Assembly (NCBI GenBank): GCA_030123565.1
Contig: CP126122.1
Location: 1,933,001-1,997,000, forward strand
DNA: 64,000 nt
From: Nitrospira sp.
GTDB taxonomy: Bacteria; Nitrospirota; Nitrospiria; Nitrospirales; Nitrospiraceae
Reading direction: 5' to 3'
Shown one piece after another: positions 53,530 through 62,619 of this stretch. The translations under genes and the position numbers were made by a program. Below the pieces are notes generated by a model, which searched no databases, had not been told where the DNA came from, and saw nothing but the letters and a program-made list of their open reading frames with translations. Position 1 is the first letter of the stretch, and each line of letters starts with the position of its first letter.

Positions 53530-54195
53530 TCACGACTGTTTCCATAGCAGAAACTTGTAGTCGGCCGGATTGCCGATCACGGCCCACTCCCTGACCAGCC
53601 GCACGAGCGACTTGCAACGATCCAATCGTGTGACGACTCCGGTGACCTCGGTTTCGTAGATCCGCTTCCACACAAAATCCACTTGCGTAAAGAGCCCCGT
53701 CCAATAGGACAATGGCTGCACGTTGACGTGGGAGGGATCGCGGTGGGCATTCGGATGGCGCGGATGGCAAATTTTGAGATAGGCACAGCCACGATCGGTC
53801 AACAGCCGTCTGATCTCTCGTAGCGTCGGCAGCGGATCGGCCAGGTGCTCGAACAGGTCCAGCGCCGTAATCAGGTCGCAGCTGGACGATTGCAGCGGAA
53901 TCGTGTAGGTCGCATCCCCGATCAGCACACGGCCCTTTACTGACGCTTCACAATGGGACAGGGCATAGTGGCTCACATCCATTCCGACCACCAGGCGGAC
54001 GCCGCAGGCCTGCAACGCTTCCACCAGATACCCCTTCGCGCAACCAAGATCGAGCGCCAGGTCGGGAATTCGGCGGCGGCAGAGATACTTCGCAGTTCTC
54101 TCTGCCAGGGGATAGATCAACCGGCGAGAATGCGGCGGGCTTTGACGTCGCTGCCCTTCAAAATATTCCCGATCGTAGAAGGTCGCGGGGTTCAC
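53530..54195 (-). CDS. Class I SAM-dependent methyltransferase
   Basis: 221 residues, starting at a GTG that overlaps the TGA of the GT4 gene upstream (GTGA). Motif I is ALDLGCAKGYLVEALQACGV, motif II GMDVSHYALSHCEA, and DLITALDLFEHLADPLPTLR the post-motif segment; HPRHPNAHRDPSHVNVQPLS shapes the acceptor side. Two adjacent methyltransferase genes of different subtypes suggest that the polymer carries more than one methyl group. The 136-nt gap downstream holds no evident gene. Confidence 0.82.
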   Translation of the reverse strand: MNPATFYDREYFEGQRRQSPPHSRRLIYPLAERTAKYLCRRRIPDLALDLGCAKGYLVEALQACGVRLVVGMDVSHYALSHCEASVKGRVLIGDATYTIPLQSSSCDLITALDLFEHLADPLPTLREIRRLLTDRGCAYLKICHPRHPNAHRDPSHVNVQPLSYWTGLFTQVDFVWKRIYETEVTGVVTRLDRCKSLVRLVREWAVIGNPADYKFLLWKQS

Positions 54196-55325
54196 TGTGC
54201 TCCTCCCTGATACACCTGCTCGAACATGCCCTGCAATCTGTCCGCACTGCGCGTCCAGGAAAACCGTTCGGCCTGTCGGAGGCTCTGCCGCGCCATGGTC
54301 CGACGAAGATCGGCATCACCCATGAGGCGAACCATGTTCCCGGCCCAGGCGTCGGGATCGCGAGGATCGACCGAGATCCCTGCCTCGCCGATGGCTTCCG
54401 GCAAGGCGCCGGTATTGGAAGTCAACACAGGAAGACCGTAGGCCATCGCTTCCAAGACCGGAAGACCGAACCCTTCGTACAGCGACGGAAACAGGAACAG
54501 GTCTGCCCCGGCGTACAGGCAGAACAGGTCCTCGTCGGGAACGAACCCCGTGAGGATGATCTCCTCTTTGACCGGTGAGCGGGCCACACGGTCCAACGTC
54601 GACCGACCCCAGGTGTGCCCACCCACGATCACCAATTTGGCCGCGAGGGAGCCGGCGGTGCGAGCCCGTTCATAGGCTTGCACCAACGTCGCCACATTTT
54701 TGTGGGGACCGAGGGCGCCGACATACAGCAGGTAGGGGCCGGCGATACGATGTTTGTGCAGCACCGTACCGATACGTATCTTGTCAGGCATGGCGACGGC
54801 CGCGAGTGCTCCCGGATAGATGACCGAGATCTTGGCCGGATCGATGCCCAGGAGGTCGACGAGATCCTGTTTGGTCTGCGCTGAAATGGCGACCAGGGCC
54901 GTCGCCCGCCGGCACACCCGCTCCATCCTATTTCGAAACGTTCGATGGTCCGTGAACAGTTCCGGAAGCCGAAGGGGGATCAGGTCGTAGACCAAGGCGA
55001 TGACCTTGCCCTGTCCCAGGATCGGTCCCATGAGGCAGGTATCGAAATAGAGGTCGAGGCGGTTCCACAACGTTCGTTGCAAGGGAAACGGAGCGTCGAA
55101 TCGATCCCACCAAAACGACAACAGCCGATCGGGCGTCGAGATCCGAGACAACGGAGCCAGATCGCCCAAATCCGAGTCGGTGGTCTGATCCTTCCAACTG
55201 CGACGTAGCAGGAGTTCGAAGGCGGTCGAGGTGCCGGTGGTCAGCAATCGGCGGATCAGCGGGGTGAGGTAGCGGCTGATGCCCCCCTGCCCCAACAGCG
55301 GCCCCGCGTCGATTCCAACCACCAT
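54192..55325 (-). CDS. GT4-family glycosyltransferase
   Basis: 377 residues from ATG 55325, with GGGCAGAGGTG upstream; the same frame is open to 55793 but that part is antisense-like low-quality sequence under the flippase gene. MVVGIDAGPLLGQGGISRYL matches the G-x-x-G-I-x-R acceptor loop of mannosyltransferase-like GT4 enzymes. LYVGALGPHKNVATLVQAYE and EGFGLPVLEAMA (E-x7-E) mark the donor half. Same subfamily as 47162-48274. Confidence 0.88.
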   Translation of the reverse strand: MVVGIDAGPLLGQGGISRYLTPLIRRLLTTGTSTAFELLLRRSWKDQTTDSDLGDLAPLSRISTPDRLLSFWWDRFDAPFPLQRTLWNRLDLYFDTCLMGPILGQGKVIALVYDLIPLRLPELFTDHRTFRNRMERVCRRATALVAISAQTKQDLVDLLGIDPAKISVIYPGALAAVAMPDKIRIGTVLHKHRIAGPYLLYVGALGPHKNVATLVQAYERARTAGSLAAKLVIVGGHTWGRSTLDRVARSPVKEEIILTGFVPDEDLFCLYAGADLFLFPSLYEGFGLPVLEAMAYGLPVLTSNTGALPEAIGEAGISVDPRDPDAWAGNMVRLMGDADLRRTMARQSLRQAERFSWTRSADRLQGMFEQVYQGGAQ

Positions 55326-55360
55326 TCGCACCTCTGCCCGTCCCCTGACCGCCCGGCCGG

Positions 55361-56803
55361 TCACGCGCGGGCGTGACCGTACATCGACTCGCGGAACCGC
55401 CCCAACAACTTGGCGATGTCGTCCGTCGTGGCGACACGAAACAGGAAGGTCAACGCCGCATAGAGGGTCACCGCTCCCGCCGTGGCCGCCACGTCTCCCC
55501 ACGGCCTCAGCCCGAACAACAGGCCGGCACTGCAGAGGGTGGCGGCGCAGCAGGCGAGGCTGGTGTGGACGGCAGGTGCCATGTTCCAGGTTCGCTGCAA
55601 GACCCACATGCCGGCGATGAGCAACCAGCCTTCGCAAACGAGGGTCGCAACCGCTGCCCCTTCGCCTCCCCATCGAGGGATGAGCCACCAGTTCAACGAT
55701 ACATTCACGATGAAGGCGGCGGACGAGCCGGCCATCCACCAGCGCTCCATGCCGCGCGCCTGCAACGCGATACTCACCGGCGCATACAGCCAATTGGCGG
55801 CGGCGGACCAGGCCAGGATCGACAACATGGTTGCGGCGGCAGTGAATTCCGGCCCGTACAAGAGGACGAGCAGCGGACGGGCAAGGCCGCTGAAGAGCAG
55901 CGCCACCACCGGCGCAACCACCACGAACACCCGCAATACTCGATCGAAAGTGCCCGAAGGACCGCTGCGCGATTCCTGGACGAGAAACGGAAAGAGCGTG
56001 CCGGCCGCACTGGACCCGAAGTTCAATAACATATTGATCGGCTTGTAGGCGGCACTGTAGAGCCCGACCGTCGCGGCGGATGTCAGCTGGCCGAGCAGGA
56101 CCATGTCCACCCTGCGATAGAGGCTCTGCACGATCGCGCCGGTCCCGAAGGGAATCGCCTGCCGAAACAACGTGCCGAATGAACAGGCCGGTCCGTCGGA
56201 CACCGGCAGGAACGGCTTGGCCACAATCCGCGCCACCACGTTAGCGACAAGCGCCGTCACGACGTTGGCACAGAGAAAGGAGGTCACGGTGCCGAACCAG
56301 ACAGCGGTCATCAGGACGATGCCGGTGCCGCCGACTCCGGTCACGAATTCCGACAGGGCCAAGCGGTCATAACGGCTCCGTCCTCCCAGCAGCGCCAAGT
56401 AGGGCCAACTGAAGGAACCGATGCTCAACTGCAATGCCGCCAGGGCTACTTGCTCGATCGGCACCAACCGGTAAGGAAGGATGGCAGCCAGGAGCACGAC
56501 GGCGACAAACACCGCCGCGCCCAGGACGGCCTGCGCCTGCCTGGCCCTCCGAAAGAATTCACGGCTATGGTCGGGGTCCTGTGCAACGGCGCGGGTGATG
56601 AGCGTGGTGATCCCGAGGTTCGGGACGAGCCCGAACAGGGCCGCGAGGCCCGTCGCATACCCATAGGTGCCCAGCGCCTCGACACCCAACGAACGGGCCA
56701 GGACGACGGAGTTGATCAGCAACAATCCAAACCCGACCACCCGTCCGGCCAACAAGATGCCGGTGACGCGGGTCAGAGACACCATCTGTCGTCCGGTCGT
56801 CAT
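55361..56803 (-). CDS. Wzx-type oligosaccharide flippase
   Basis: 480 residues from ATG 56803 with GAGGACGGGA upstream. It has about 12-14 hydrophobic helices of the MOP superfamily. The N-terminal NSVVLARSLGVEALGTYGYA and the later YRRVDMVLLGQLTSAATVGL and APVSIALQARGMERWWMAGS are the polysaccharide-transporter signature regions. It flips the undecaprenyl-linked repeat unit to the periplasm. It differs in family from the MurJ-like flippase of the first locus. The upstream polymerase gene ends 26 nt away. Confidence 0.88.
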   Translation of the reverse strand: MTTGRQMVSLTRVTGILLAGRVVGFGLLLINSVVLARSLGVEALGTYGYATGLAALFGLVPNLGITTLITRAVAQDPDHSREFFRRARQAQAVLGAAVFVAVVLLAAILPYRLVPIEQVALAALQLSIGSFSWPYLALLGGRSRYDRLALSEFVTGVGGTGIVLMTAVWFGTVTSFLCANVVTALVANVVARIVAKPFLPVSDGPACSFGTLFRQAIPFGTGAIVQSLYRRVDMVLLGQLTSAATVGLYSAAYKPINMLLNFGSSAAGTLFPFLVQESRSGPSGTFDRVLRVFVVVAPVVALLFSGLARPLLVLLYGPEFTAAATMLSILAWSAAANWLYAPVSIALQARGMERWWMAGSSAAFIVNVSLNWWLIPRWGGEGAAVATLVCEGWLLIAGMWVLQRTWNMAPAVHTSLACCAATLCSAGLLFGLRPWGDVAATAGAVTLYAALTFLFRVATTDDIAKLLGRFRESMYGHARA

Positions 56804-56829
56804 GTTGCGTCCCGTCCTCGATAGGACTG

Positions 56830-58296
56830 CTACGCCCGCTCCCTGCGAGGCGACAGGCCTGGCCATGTTCCTGAGATGGGGAGGCGCGGAAAGATCGGCT
56901 CATTCTGCGGCTGTGCGGCGGCAGCCTTGTCTCGATCTGCATCCGACTGCAGCAAGAGACATTTGACGATGATACCCGCATACAGCCAGAAGGGTTCCAT
57001 GATGCGGACGATGATGAAGGTGTTCGAGCCGACGGCGTGGATCAGAAGGCCGATGAAACCGAGGAGAAAACCCAAGGTCAGTCCGGTCAGGTAGGGATCG
57101 TGGAAGACGCCGAAGGCTCCGGTGCTCGTGCGGAAAATAGCCCCGATCAAGGCGAAAAAGGCGCAGAGGCCGAGCAGGCCGACTTCGGTGAGGACGCGCG
57201 GATACATCGCGTCCATGAACGGACCGCCGGTCACGCCCATGCCCCACAGCGGAGACCGTTTCCAGACTTCGATCGACTGTTGCCAGGAGCGCAACCGTTC
57301 GGAGGTGGAGGTGTCGACATTGACCCTCCCGACCTTGATCTGCCCCTCTTCCTTGGGCTGGGTAAAGGTATACATGACGCGGTCCACGACCGCGCGAGGC
57401 GCCAGCACCGGAATCGCCAGGAGCGCCATGAGAAACAGGGAGACCAGCACCGGACTGCGGCGGCGTAGGATCAACAGAAATCCGATCGCCACGACCCCGG
57501 CGGCTAAAAATGATGCGCGTGAGAGGGTGGCCTGGAGCGCAATCCCCGCCACCACCAGAAGGGCGAAGAACGGCCACTTCACCGGCACCGCACCGGGCAT
57601 GGCCAGCAAGCCTCCGATGATCGCCATCATGAACACGAGATAGCCCCCGAGCGTGTTGGGCTCCCCATCCTGTCCTTCGAAGGGAGCGGACACCCGCTCT
57701 CCACCGGGAATCTGGGAAATGGCATAGAGCGACACGAGGAAACAGGTCACCAGGCTGGCGATGACGAGATGGCGAACCTGCGTTTCGTCCTTGATGAGGT
57801 TGACGGTCATGAAGTAGAGAAAGAAGTACTCATAGTACTTGAGGAGAAAAAACAACCCGCCCATCGGTTTGACGCGCCCGAAGAGGATGCCGAGGAGCGT
57901 GGCGAAAATGCAGGCCGCCACATAGAGCATGATGGTCCGGTTCAACGGTGTCCTGACGAACACCTTCTCGCGCTCGGACGTGGCGGCCCTGGCCAGCCAG
58001 CCGATGCCGACCAGCATGAGCAGGAAATCATCGAACCGCAGAGTTACACCTCGTCCCAGGGTGGTGCCGCTTCCGACGCCGCCCACGAGAAATTCAGGGC
58101 CCAACAGCATCGAGAAGACGAGCAGGTACAGGCCTGTCTGGGGCGAGAGAAAGGCCACTAAGAGCGGGAACGCGCCTGCCACGACCCGCAGGCTGGTCGA
58201 CGGTGAGGTCACGCTCAGAAACAACGCGAAGGGAAGGGCGGTGATCAACAGGAGGATCGCCAGGGGCCACGTCGCTCTGAAATCCGGACTCCGCAC
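56830..58296 (-). CDS. O-antigen ligase/polymerase-family membrane protein
   Basis: 488 residues, GTG start with AGGAGAGA 6-7 nt upstream. About 11 hydrophobic helices. The long periplasmic loop (about 325-375) holds SERLRSWQQSIEVWKRSPLW and GMGVTGGPFMDAMYPRVLTE, the pattern of the PF04932 family. As the only polymerase candidate in the second locus it likely joins repeat units in the periplasm, under chain-length control by the adjacent co-polymerase. A proline and glutamine-rich cytosolic tail follows the last helix. Confidence 0.85.
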   Translation of the reverse strand: MRSPDFRATWPLAILLLITALPFALFLSVTSPSTSLRVVAGAFPLLVAFLSPQTGLYLLVFSMLLGPEFLVGGVGSGTTLGRGVTLRFDDFLLMLVGIGWLARAATSEREKVFVRTPLNRTIMLYVAACIFATLLGILFGRVKPMGGLFFLLKYYEYFFLYFMTVNLIKDETQVRHLVIASLVTCFLVSLYAISQIPGGERVSAPFEGQDGEPNTLGGYLVFMMAIIGGLLAMPGAVPVKWPFFALLVVAGIALQATLSRASFLAAGVVAIGFLLILRRRSPVLVSLFLMALLAIPVLAPRAVVDRVMYTFTQPKEEGQIKVGRVNVDTSTSERLRSWQQSIEVWKRSPLWGMGVTGGPFMDAMYPRVLTEVGLLGLCAFFALIGAIFRTSTGAFGVFHDPYLTGLTLGFLLGFIGLLIHAVGSNTFIIVRIMEPFWLYAGIIVKCLLLQSDADRDKAAAAQPQNEPIFPRLPISGTWPGLSPRRERA

Positions 58297-58369
58297 GATG
58301 GGTCTCTCCTGATCCGATCACGGCCGGTCCCCGGCAAGGCAGTGCGGCAAGGCCTTCAGCCTGCAGACT

Positions 58370-60502
58370 TTAGCGATACTCGTACCGGTACATGCCCGCT
58401 TCAGGCGTCACTTCAGCGCGCACATTCGTCAACACGACGCCGAGCGTGTTGGCCTGCGCATGGTCCAAGAGGAACTTGGCCCGCTTGAGGGCATTGCGAC
58501 CGATGCGGCCGACCTGGTACACGAGCACGGTCCCGTCCGCACGGCTGCTGATCGCCACGGCGTCGGTGACCGGCAGGATCGGCGGCGTATCGAAGAGGAC
58601 CATGTCGTACTCGTCCTGCATCTCGGCGATCAACGTCTTGATGCGGTTCACATTCATGAACTCACCGGGGTTGCCGCTGGAAGATCCGCTGGTCAGGATG
58701 AAGAGGTTGTCCAACCCCGGACTGTCCAGCACGCGATCGACGCCCATCTGACCGAGCATGAGATCGGTCACCGACCGGACGGAGTTTCGCCAGGACATCC
58801 CTCCCACCAGAACATCCACCAACCCCGGCTCACGCTCCAACCCCAACCGCTGATGGACGGTCGGCCGCCGCAGGTCTGCGTCCACGAGCAGGACGCGCTG
58901 GCCTTCGAGGGCCAGGGTCACGGCCAGGTTGAGCACCACCGTGCTTTTGCCTTCTCCCAACCCGGCGCTGGTGAAGACCAGCGATTTCAATTTGCGATCC
59001 ATGCCGGCGAACTGCAGATTCGTCCGCAACGAGCGCAAGCTCTCGGACCAGACGGACTTGGGATCGACCAGACAAATCAATTTCGAGAAACTCTCGACCA
59101 TGTCCGGTGGAGTCTGGGCCGGCAGGCCGGCGGCAGCCGCCTCCTTGAGTTCCTCATCGTCGAACTGCGGGATGACGCCCAGGACCGGCACCTTGAGGAA
59201 TTCTTCGACCCCCTCGATCGTGCCGATGGAGGTGTCGAAGGATTCGCGCGCAAAGGCGAGGACGACGCCGAGAAACAGCCCCATCATCGAGCCGACGACC
59301 AGATTCATCTCGGTATTGGGGGCGTTGATCGGGCCGCCCGGCGCGATGGCCGGCGTGATGATGGTGACCTCCTCGATCTGTTCGGCACTCTTGATCTGCA
59401 GTTCCTGATGTTTCACCTTCAAGGTGGCATAGAGGTCGGAATTGACCTTCACCTCCCGTTCAAGGCGGGCAAGCGTGATGGCGGATTTCGGGAACGCCAG
59501 GTACCGAGTGCGATAGCGCTCGATCTGCGCCTGAATTTCCTCTTCCCGTCCCGCCAGCATGGCGGCTTTGGACCTCAGTTCCCGCTCGATCTCGGATTTC
59601 ACGTTGCCGATTTTTCTGTCCAGCTCCCGGATCGTCGGATGTTCCGGCGTATAGTTGATCAACAAGGTGGCGCGTTCCTGGTACAGCTCCAGCAACTTGC
59701 CGTTGAGCGCTCCCAGCAGCGAGGTCGGTTCCTCGGTGAAGATCCGCTGAATCGGCGTCGCAGGATCCGGACGTTTCAGCACCGTGATCTGTTGCAGGGT
59801 TTCATGCTTGAGCCGCGTGACGGTATCCAGATCGCCCTCGAGCTTGGTGAACATTTCCAACGCCCGCTTGGCTTCTTCGTCGAGGAACACCTGGCCGCCC
59901 TGCTCCTTGAACCGGCGCAAGGCCTCTTCCGCCGCCGTGAGTTGCCGCTCCAGGCTGGCAAGCTGCTCTTCCACGAATCGTCGCGAGGCGGTGACCATGC
60001 GGTTGCGCGCCGCAATGTTTTCTTCGCGATAGGCCAGCGCCACCGCGTTCGCCATCTTTTCGGCCTGCGGAGGATCGGTCGAGGTCGCCACGATGCGGAT
60101 GATGCTCGTATCGGCCTCCCGTTCCGTCCGCACCTGCTGCCCCAGGACATACACCTGATTCAAGTATTCGGACGACCGCCTGACTTCCGGCGTGGCGTCG
60201 GCTTCGACGAGGTGAAACTCCTGCGCCACCCGCTCCATGACGGGAAAGCTGCGGATGAATTCGGTTTGCGTGCTCAAATCGTTGCCCTGTGAGACCGACA
60301 GCGAATCGATGAGTTGTTGCGCGACGGTGGTGCTGCGGTCGAACTTCACACGCGCGGCCGATTCATAAATCGGAACCGGCTTCAGGGCTTCCGTGAACCC
60401 GAAGGTGAACAGCGTCACCAACAGCGCCGCCAGGCCGATCAAGTACTTGCGCTTCTTGACGATCAGCCAGTAGTCGATGATATCGAGTTCGTATTGGGCC
60501 AT
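58370..60502 (-). CDS. Polysaccharide co-polymerase with tyrosine-kinase-type ATPase domain (GumC/Wzc-like)
   Basis: 710 residues from ATG 60502. Wzz domain with two membrane helices flanking a long coiled-coil region (including ERQLTAAEEALRRFKEQGGQ). The C-terminal ATPase has Walker A SAGLGEGKST, the A' segment DADLRRPTVH and Walker B VLFDTPP. Only three tyrosines remain in the tail (YRYEYR at the end), fewer than in Wzc. It regulates chain length and couples export to the Wza-like protein encoded just upstream. Paralogous to 22832-25114 but with a different tail. Confidence 0.88.
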   Translation of the reverse strand: MAQYELDIIDYWLIVKKRKYLIGLAALLVTLFTFGFTEALKPVPIYESAARVKFDRSTTVAQQLIDSLSVSQGNDLSTQTEFIRSFPVMERVAQEFHLVEADATPEVRRSSEYLNQVYVLGQQVRTEREADTSIIRIVATSTDPPQAEKMANAVALAYREENIAARNRMVTASRRFVEEQLASLERQLTAAEEALRRFKEQGGQVFLDEEAKRALEMFTKLEGDLDTVTRLKHETLQQITVLKRPDPATPIQRIFTEEPTSLLGALNGKLLELYQERATLLINYTPEHPTIRELDRKIGNVKSEIERELRSKAAMLAGREEEIQAQIERYRTRYLAFPKSAITLARLEREVKVNSDLYATLKVKHQELQIKSAEQIEEVTIITPAIAPGGPINAPNTEMNLVVGSMMGLFLGVVLAFARESFDTSIGTIEGVEEFLKVPVLGVIPQFDDEELKEAAAAGLPAQTPPDMVESFSKLICLVDPKSVWSESLRSLRTNLQFAGMDRKLKSLVFTSAGLGEGKSTVVLNLAVTLALEGQRVLLVDADLRRPTVHQRLGLEREPGLVDVLVGGMSWRNSVRSVTDLMLGQMGVDRVLDSPGLDNLFILTSGSSSGNPGEFMNVNRIKTLIAEMQDEYDMVLFDTPPILPVTDAVAISSRADGTVLVYQVGRIGRNALKRAKFLLDHAQANTLGVVLTNVRAEVTPEAGMYRYEYR

Positions 60503-60539
60503 CGCGATCGACCTTCTCGGTTCCTCTCTGGGTGAGCAG

Positions 60540-61340
60540 CTAACGGGCCACGGCACCGGGAAAGAATGTCGGAATGATGATGGCCGGATAGAAGGGCGCC
60601 AAGGCGGCTCCGACTACCGGCGTGAGTTTCCTGGCGGCTTCGGTCGCATCGCCCAGGTGCTCGCGCGGCACGAAGACGATGTCGTTTTCTTCGAGGGCGA
60701 CATTCCGACTCCAATCGCCGTAGGTATAGAGGCGGGAGAGGTCGGCCGTATACACTTCGGGATGTTGCAGATTGCCGCGCACCACCCGGATTTCTTCCAG
60801 CAACGCAGTTTCGTTGTAGCTGTCTGCCGCCGCAACGGCCTGGACGACCGTCATGTGACGGGCCATCGGATACATCCCCGGTTTCTTCACATCCCCGAAG
60901 ATGAAAATGCGTTTGACCCGCAGCGCTTTCTTTTTCAATCCGACCTGGACTCTCGGCTCCCGCACATAGGGGAGGAACTGTTCTCGAATGGCTGCTTCCG
61001 CCTGCGCGGCCGTGAGCCCGAACACCGGCACCTCGACGAACGACAGGGATACCTTGCCGGACTCGCGGACCACATTTGAGAACTTTTCTTCGCCGGCGCC
61101 GCGACGGAGGACCACGTCGAGCGTATCGCCGACATCGATCACGGTATCGGCAGTGGGGACGGTTTCATCCAGGTACACATCGCCGCGGGGCAGCGGCGGC
61201 AAGGGAGCGCTGACTTCGGAAATGGCCATGGGGAGCAAAGACGATTGGGCAGGATTGCGACAACCCGCCAAGCCGGCGACGGCCGCCGCGACCAGCATCA
61301 AGTGGAGAGTCACACTGTAGCGTCGTGATGATGTCGGCAT
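60540..61340 (-). CDS. Wza-like polysaccharide export lipoprotein
   Basis: 266 residues from ATG 61340, preceded by AGGGACGGGG. A signal peptide (LHLMLVAAAVAGLAGC) ends in a lipobox with Cys27. The polysaccharide export domain (PF02563) begins VIDVGDTLDVVLRRGAGEEK and continues GKVSLSFVEVPVFGLTAAQA; an SLBB-like part follows with RIFIFGDVKKPGMYPMA. A C-terminal hydrophobic segment (FYPAIIIPTFF) may cross the outer membrane. It would form the outer-membrane channel for the polymer. Shorter than E. coli Wza (379 residues), as in many GumB-type exporters. Confidence 0.9.
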   Translation of the reverse strand: MPTSSRRYSVTLHLMLVAAAVAGLAGCRNPAQSSLLPMAISEVSAPLPPLPRGDVYLDETVPTADTVIDVGDTLDVVLRRGAGEEKFSNVVRESGKVSLSFVEVPVFGLTAAQAEAAIREQFLPYVREPRVQVGLKKKALRVKRIFIFGDVKKPGMYPMARHMTVVQAVAAADSYNETALLEEIRVVRGNLQHPEVYTADLSRLYTYGDWSRNVALEENDIVFVPREHLGDATEAARKLTPVVGAALAPFYPAIIIPTFFPGAVAR

Positions 61341-61348
61341 CCCCGTCC

Positions 61349-62362
61349 CTACCTGACGTCCGGCGGTTTCAACACTTCGACGATGTGCAGGCTCGATGTT
61401 TGGCTCAGGTCCACGTGCTTGCCCGGTTCTTGCGCGTCCGATCCCGGCAACTGGGTGATGGTGAGGTGGGGGCGTAACGGATACCGCCGATTCAGGAGAC
61501 TCACGACCCCGACTTCGCCCGTATTCAACCTGACAAACGAGCCGAGCGGATACAGCGAGAGCTGATCCACCAGCGTCTTGATGAGAGGCGGCGAGAAGGT
61601 CCCCTTCATCTTCACCATACATTCACGCAACGCGAAGTGCGGCAACACCTGGCGCCGATAGGGACGCGGGTTGATCATGGCATCCAAGGTATCGCCCAAT
61701 CCGATGATCTGTGCATACTCACGGATCTGTGCCCCCTGCAGCCGCCCGGGGTAGCCCTGCCCGCCCCAGCGTTCATGTTCTTGCTTCACCGCCGTCGCCA
61801 ACCATTCGTACCGGCTGCCGAGCGCGGTCAGCAGCTGGAAGCCCTTCTGCGGATGTTGCTCCAGCAGGTCGCGATCCTGGCTGTTAAACGGTTCCGCCTT
61901 ATCGACCAGCGATTCCGGCAACAAGCCCATGCCGACGTCGTGGAGCAGCCCCGCAAGGGTCACCCGTTGCACCGCTTCCGGTTCGTATCCCAGACCAAGG
62001 GCCAGCTTCGCCGCCAGAATCGCCACGTTGATCGGGTTATGCACGAGGGGACGGCCCAGACGACCGGCCAGCACGCGGACCAACAGGTCATCATTCCGTT
62101 GCATCCGGCTGCCGATGTCCGCAGCAAGCTGCGTCAATCGATCAATCGGCAAGGCGGCGTGGGAACGGACGGCCTCTATCAGATGCTGCAGCTCCTGTTC
62201 GGCTCCGGAATAAAATTCCTCCACGGCATCGCCGTTCGCGACGACCGGCTTTGCGCCGGCCGTGCTGGAACGCTGGACCCCACCGCCCCCAGCCAGACGA
62301 GTGGCGTCCGGAGCCCGGTTTCCCTTGGATTGCTCATGTACGAGATCGGATAACCGCGTCAC
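61349..62362 (-). CDS. HD-GYP-domain phosphodiesterase-like protein
   Basis: 337 residues from a GTG at 62362, chosen for the AGGAG 6 nt upstream and its place 28 nt after the previous stop; ATGs at 62428 and 62452 would overlap that gene. The HD-GYP core covers about 100-270: HNPINVAIL, LLHDVGMGLLPE (His141-Asp142), EQHPQKGFQLL, and HERWGGQGYPG (196-206). The usual Asp in the last block (DGxGYP) is Gly here. These proteins hydrolyse cyclic di-GMP. The C-terminal 70 residues have a beta-rich DUF3391-like look (GSFVRLNTGEVGVVSLLNRR). Activity is uncertain because of the substitution. Confidence 0.85.
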   Translation of the reverse strand: MTRLSDLVHEQSKGNRAPDATRLAGGGGVQRSSTAGAKPVVANGDAVEEFYSGAEQELQHLIEAVRSHAALPIDRLTQLAADIGSRMQRNDDLLVRVLAGRLGRPLVHNPINVAILAAKLALGLGYEPEAVQRVTLAGLLHDVGMGLLPESLVDKAEPFNSQDRDLLEQHPQKGFQLLTALGSRYEWLATAVKQEHERWGGQGYPGRLQGAQIREYAQIIGLGDTLDAMINPRPYRRQVLPHFALRECMVKMKGTFSPPLIKTLVDQLSLYPLGSFVRLNTGEVGVVSLLNRRYPLRPHLTITQLPGSDAQEPGKHVDLSQTSSLHIVEVLKPPDVR

Positions 62363-62390
62363 GAGTTGCTCCTGGCGATACGGCGGGCCG

Positions 62391-62600
62391 TCAGAACCGG
62401 CCCTTGACCGTTGCCTTACCCTGTCCATTGCGATGGCTGCTGCCGTTCTCATGGAGCGGCCTGAACTCCGGTTTCTGAAGTTCACGCTCGAGGACCGCGC
62501 GGATAAAGCCGCTGGTCGTATAGCCCTGTTGCTTCAGGCTATCGAGCTGGATCTTCAATTCCTCCGGCAACTGGATCACGATGCGAATGAGTTTAGGCAT
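62391..62600 (-). CDS. Ribbon-helix-helix (CopG/Arc-like) DNA-binding protein
   Basis: 69 residues. Residues 4-45 fit a ribbon-helix-helix domain: LIRIVIQLPEELKIQLDSLK (strand plus helix 1) and QGYTTSGFIRAVLERELQ (helix 2 with the conserved turn). A basic tail follows (HRNGQGKATVKGRF). It is the first gene of the second polysaccharide locus, 28 nt upstream of the HD-GYP gene. No toxin partner was found next to it, so a transcriptional role is more likely than antitoxin. Confidence 0.78.
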   Translation of the reverse strand: MPKLIRIVIQLPEELKIQLDSLKQQGYTTSGFIRAVLERELQKPEFRPLHENGSSHRNGQGKATVKGRF

Positions 62601-62619
62601 GATTCCACTCGTCGTTAAT

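Noticed and set aside
55326..55793. Longer N-terminus for the GT4 protein at 54192
   Set aside because: The extra frame overlaps the flippase gene and is Arg/Gly/His-rich without conservation. The ATG at 55325 has a good ribosome site and begins the GT4 domain.
58460..60292. 610-codon open frame opposite the co-polymerase gene
   Set aside because: It is a mirror frame of a GC-rich gene, rich in Arg, His, Gln and Gly, with no domain. The minus-strand reading has clear Wzz and kinase motifs.
62391..62600. Antitoxin of a toxin-antitoxin pair
   Set aside because: No small toxin-like gene (RelE, PIN, MazF) is next to the RHH gene; its neighbours are an HD-GYP protein and comEC.
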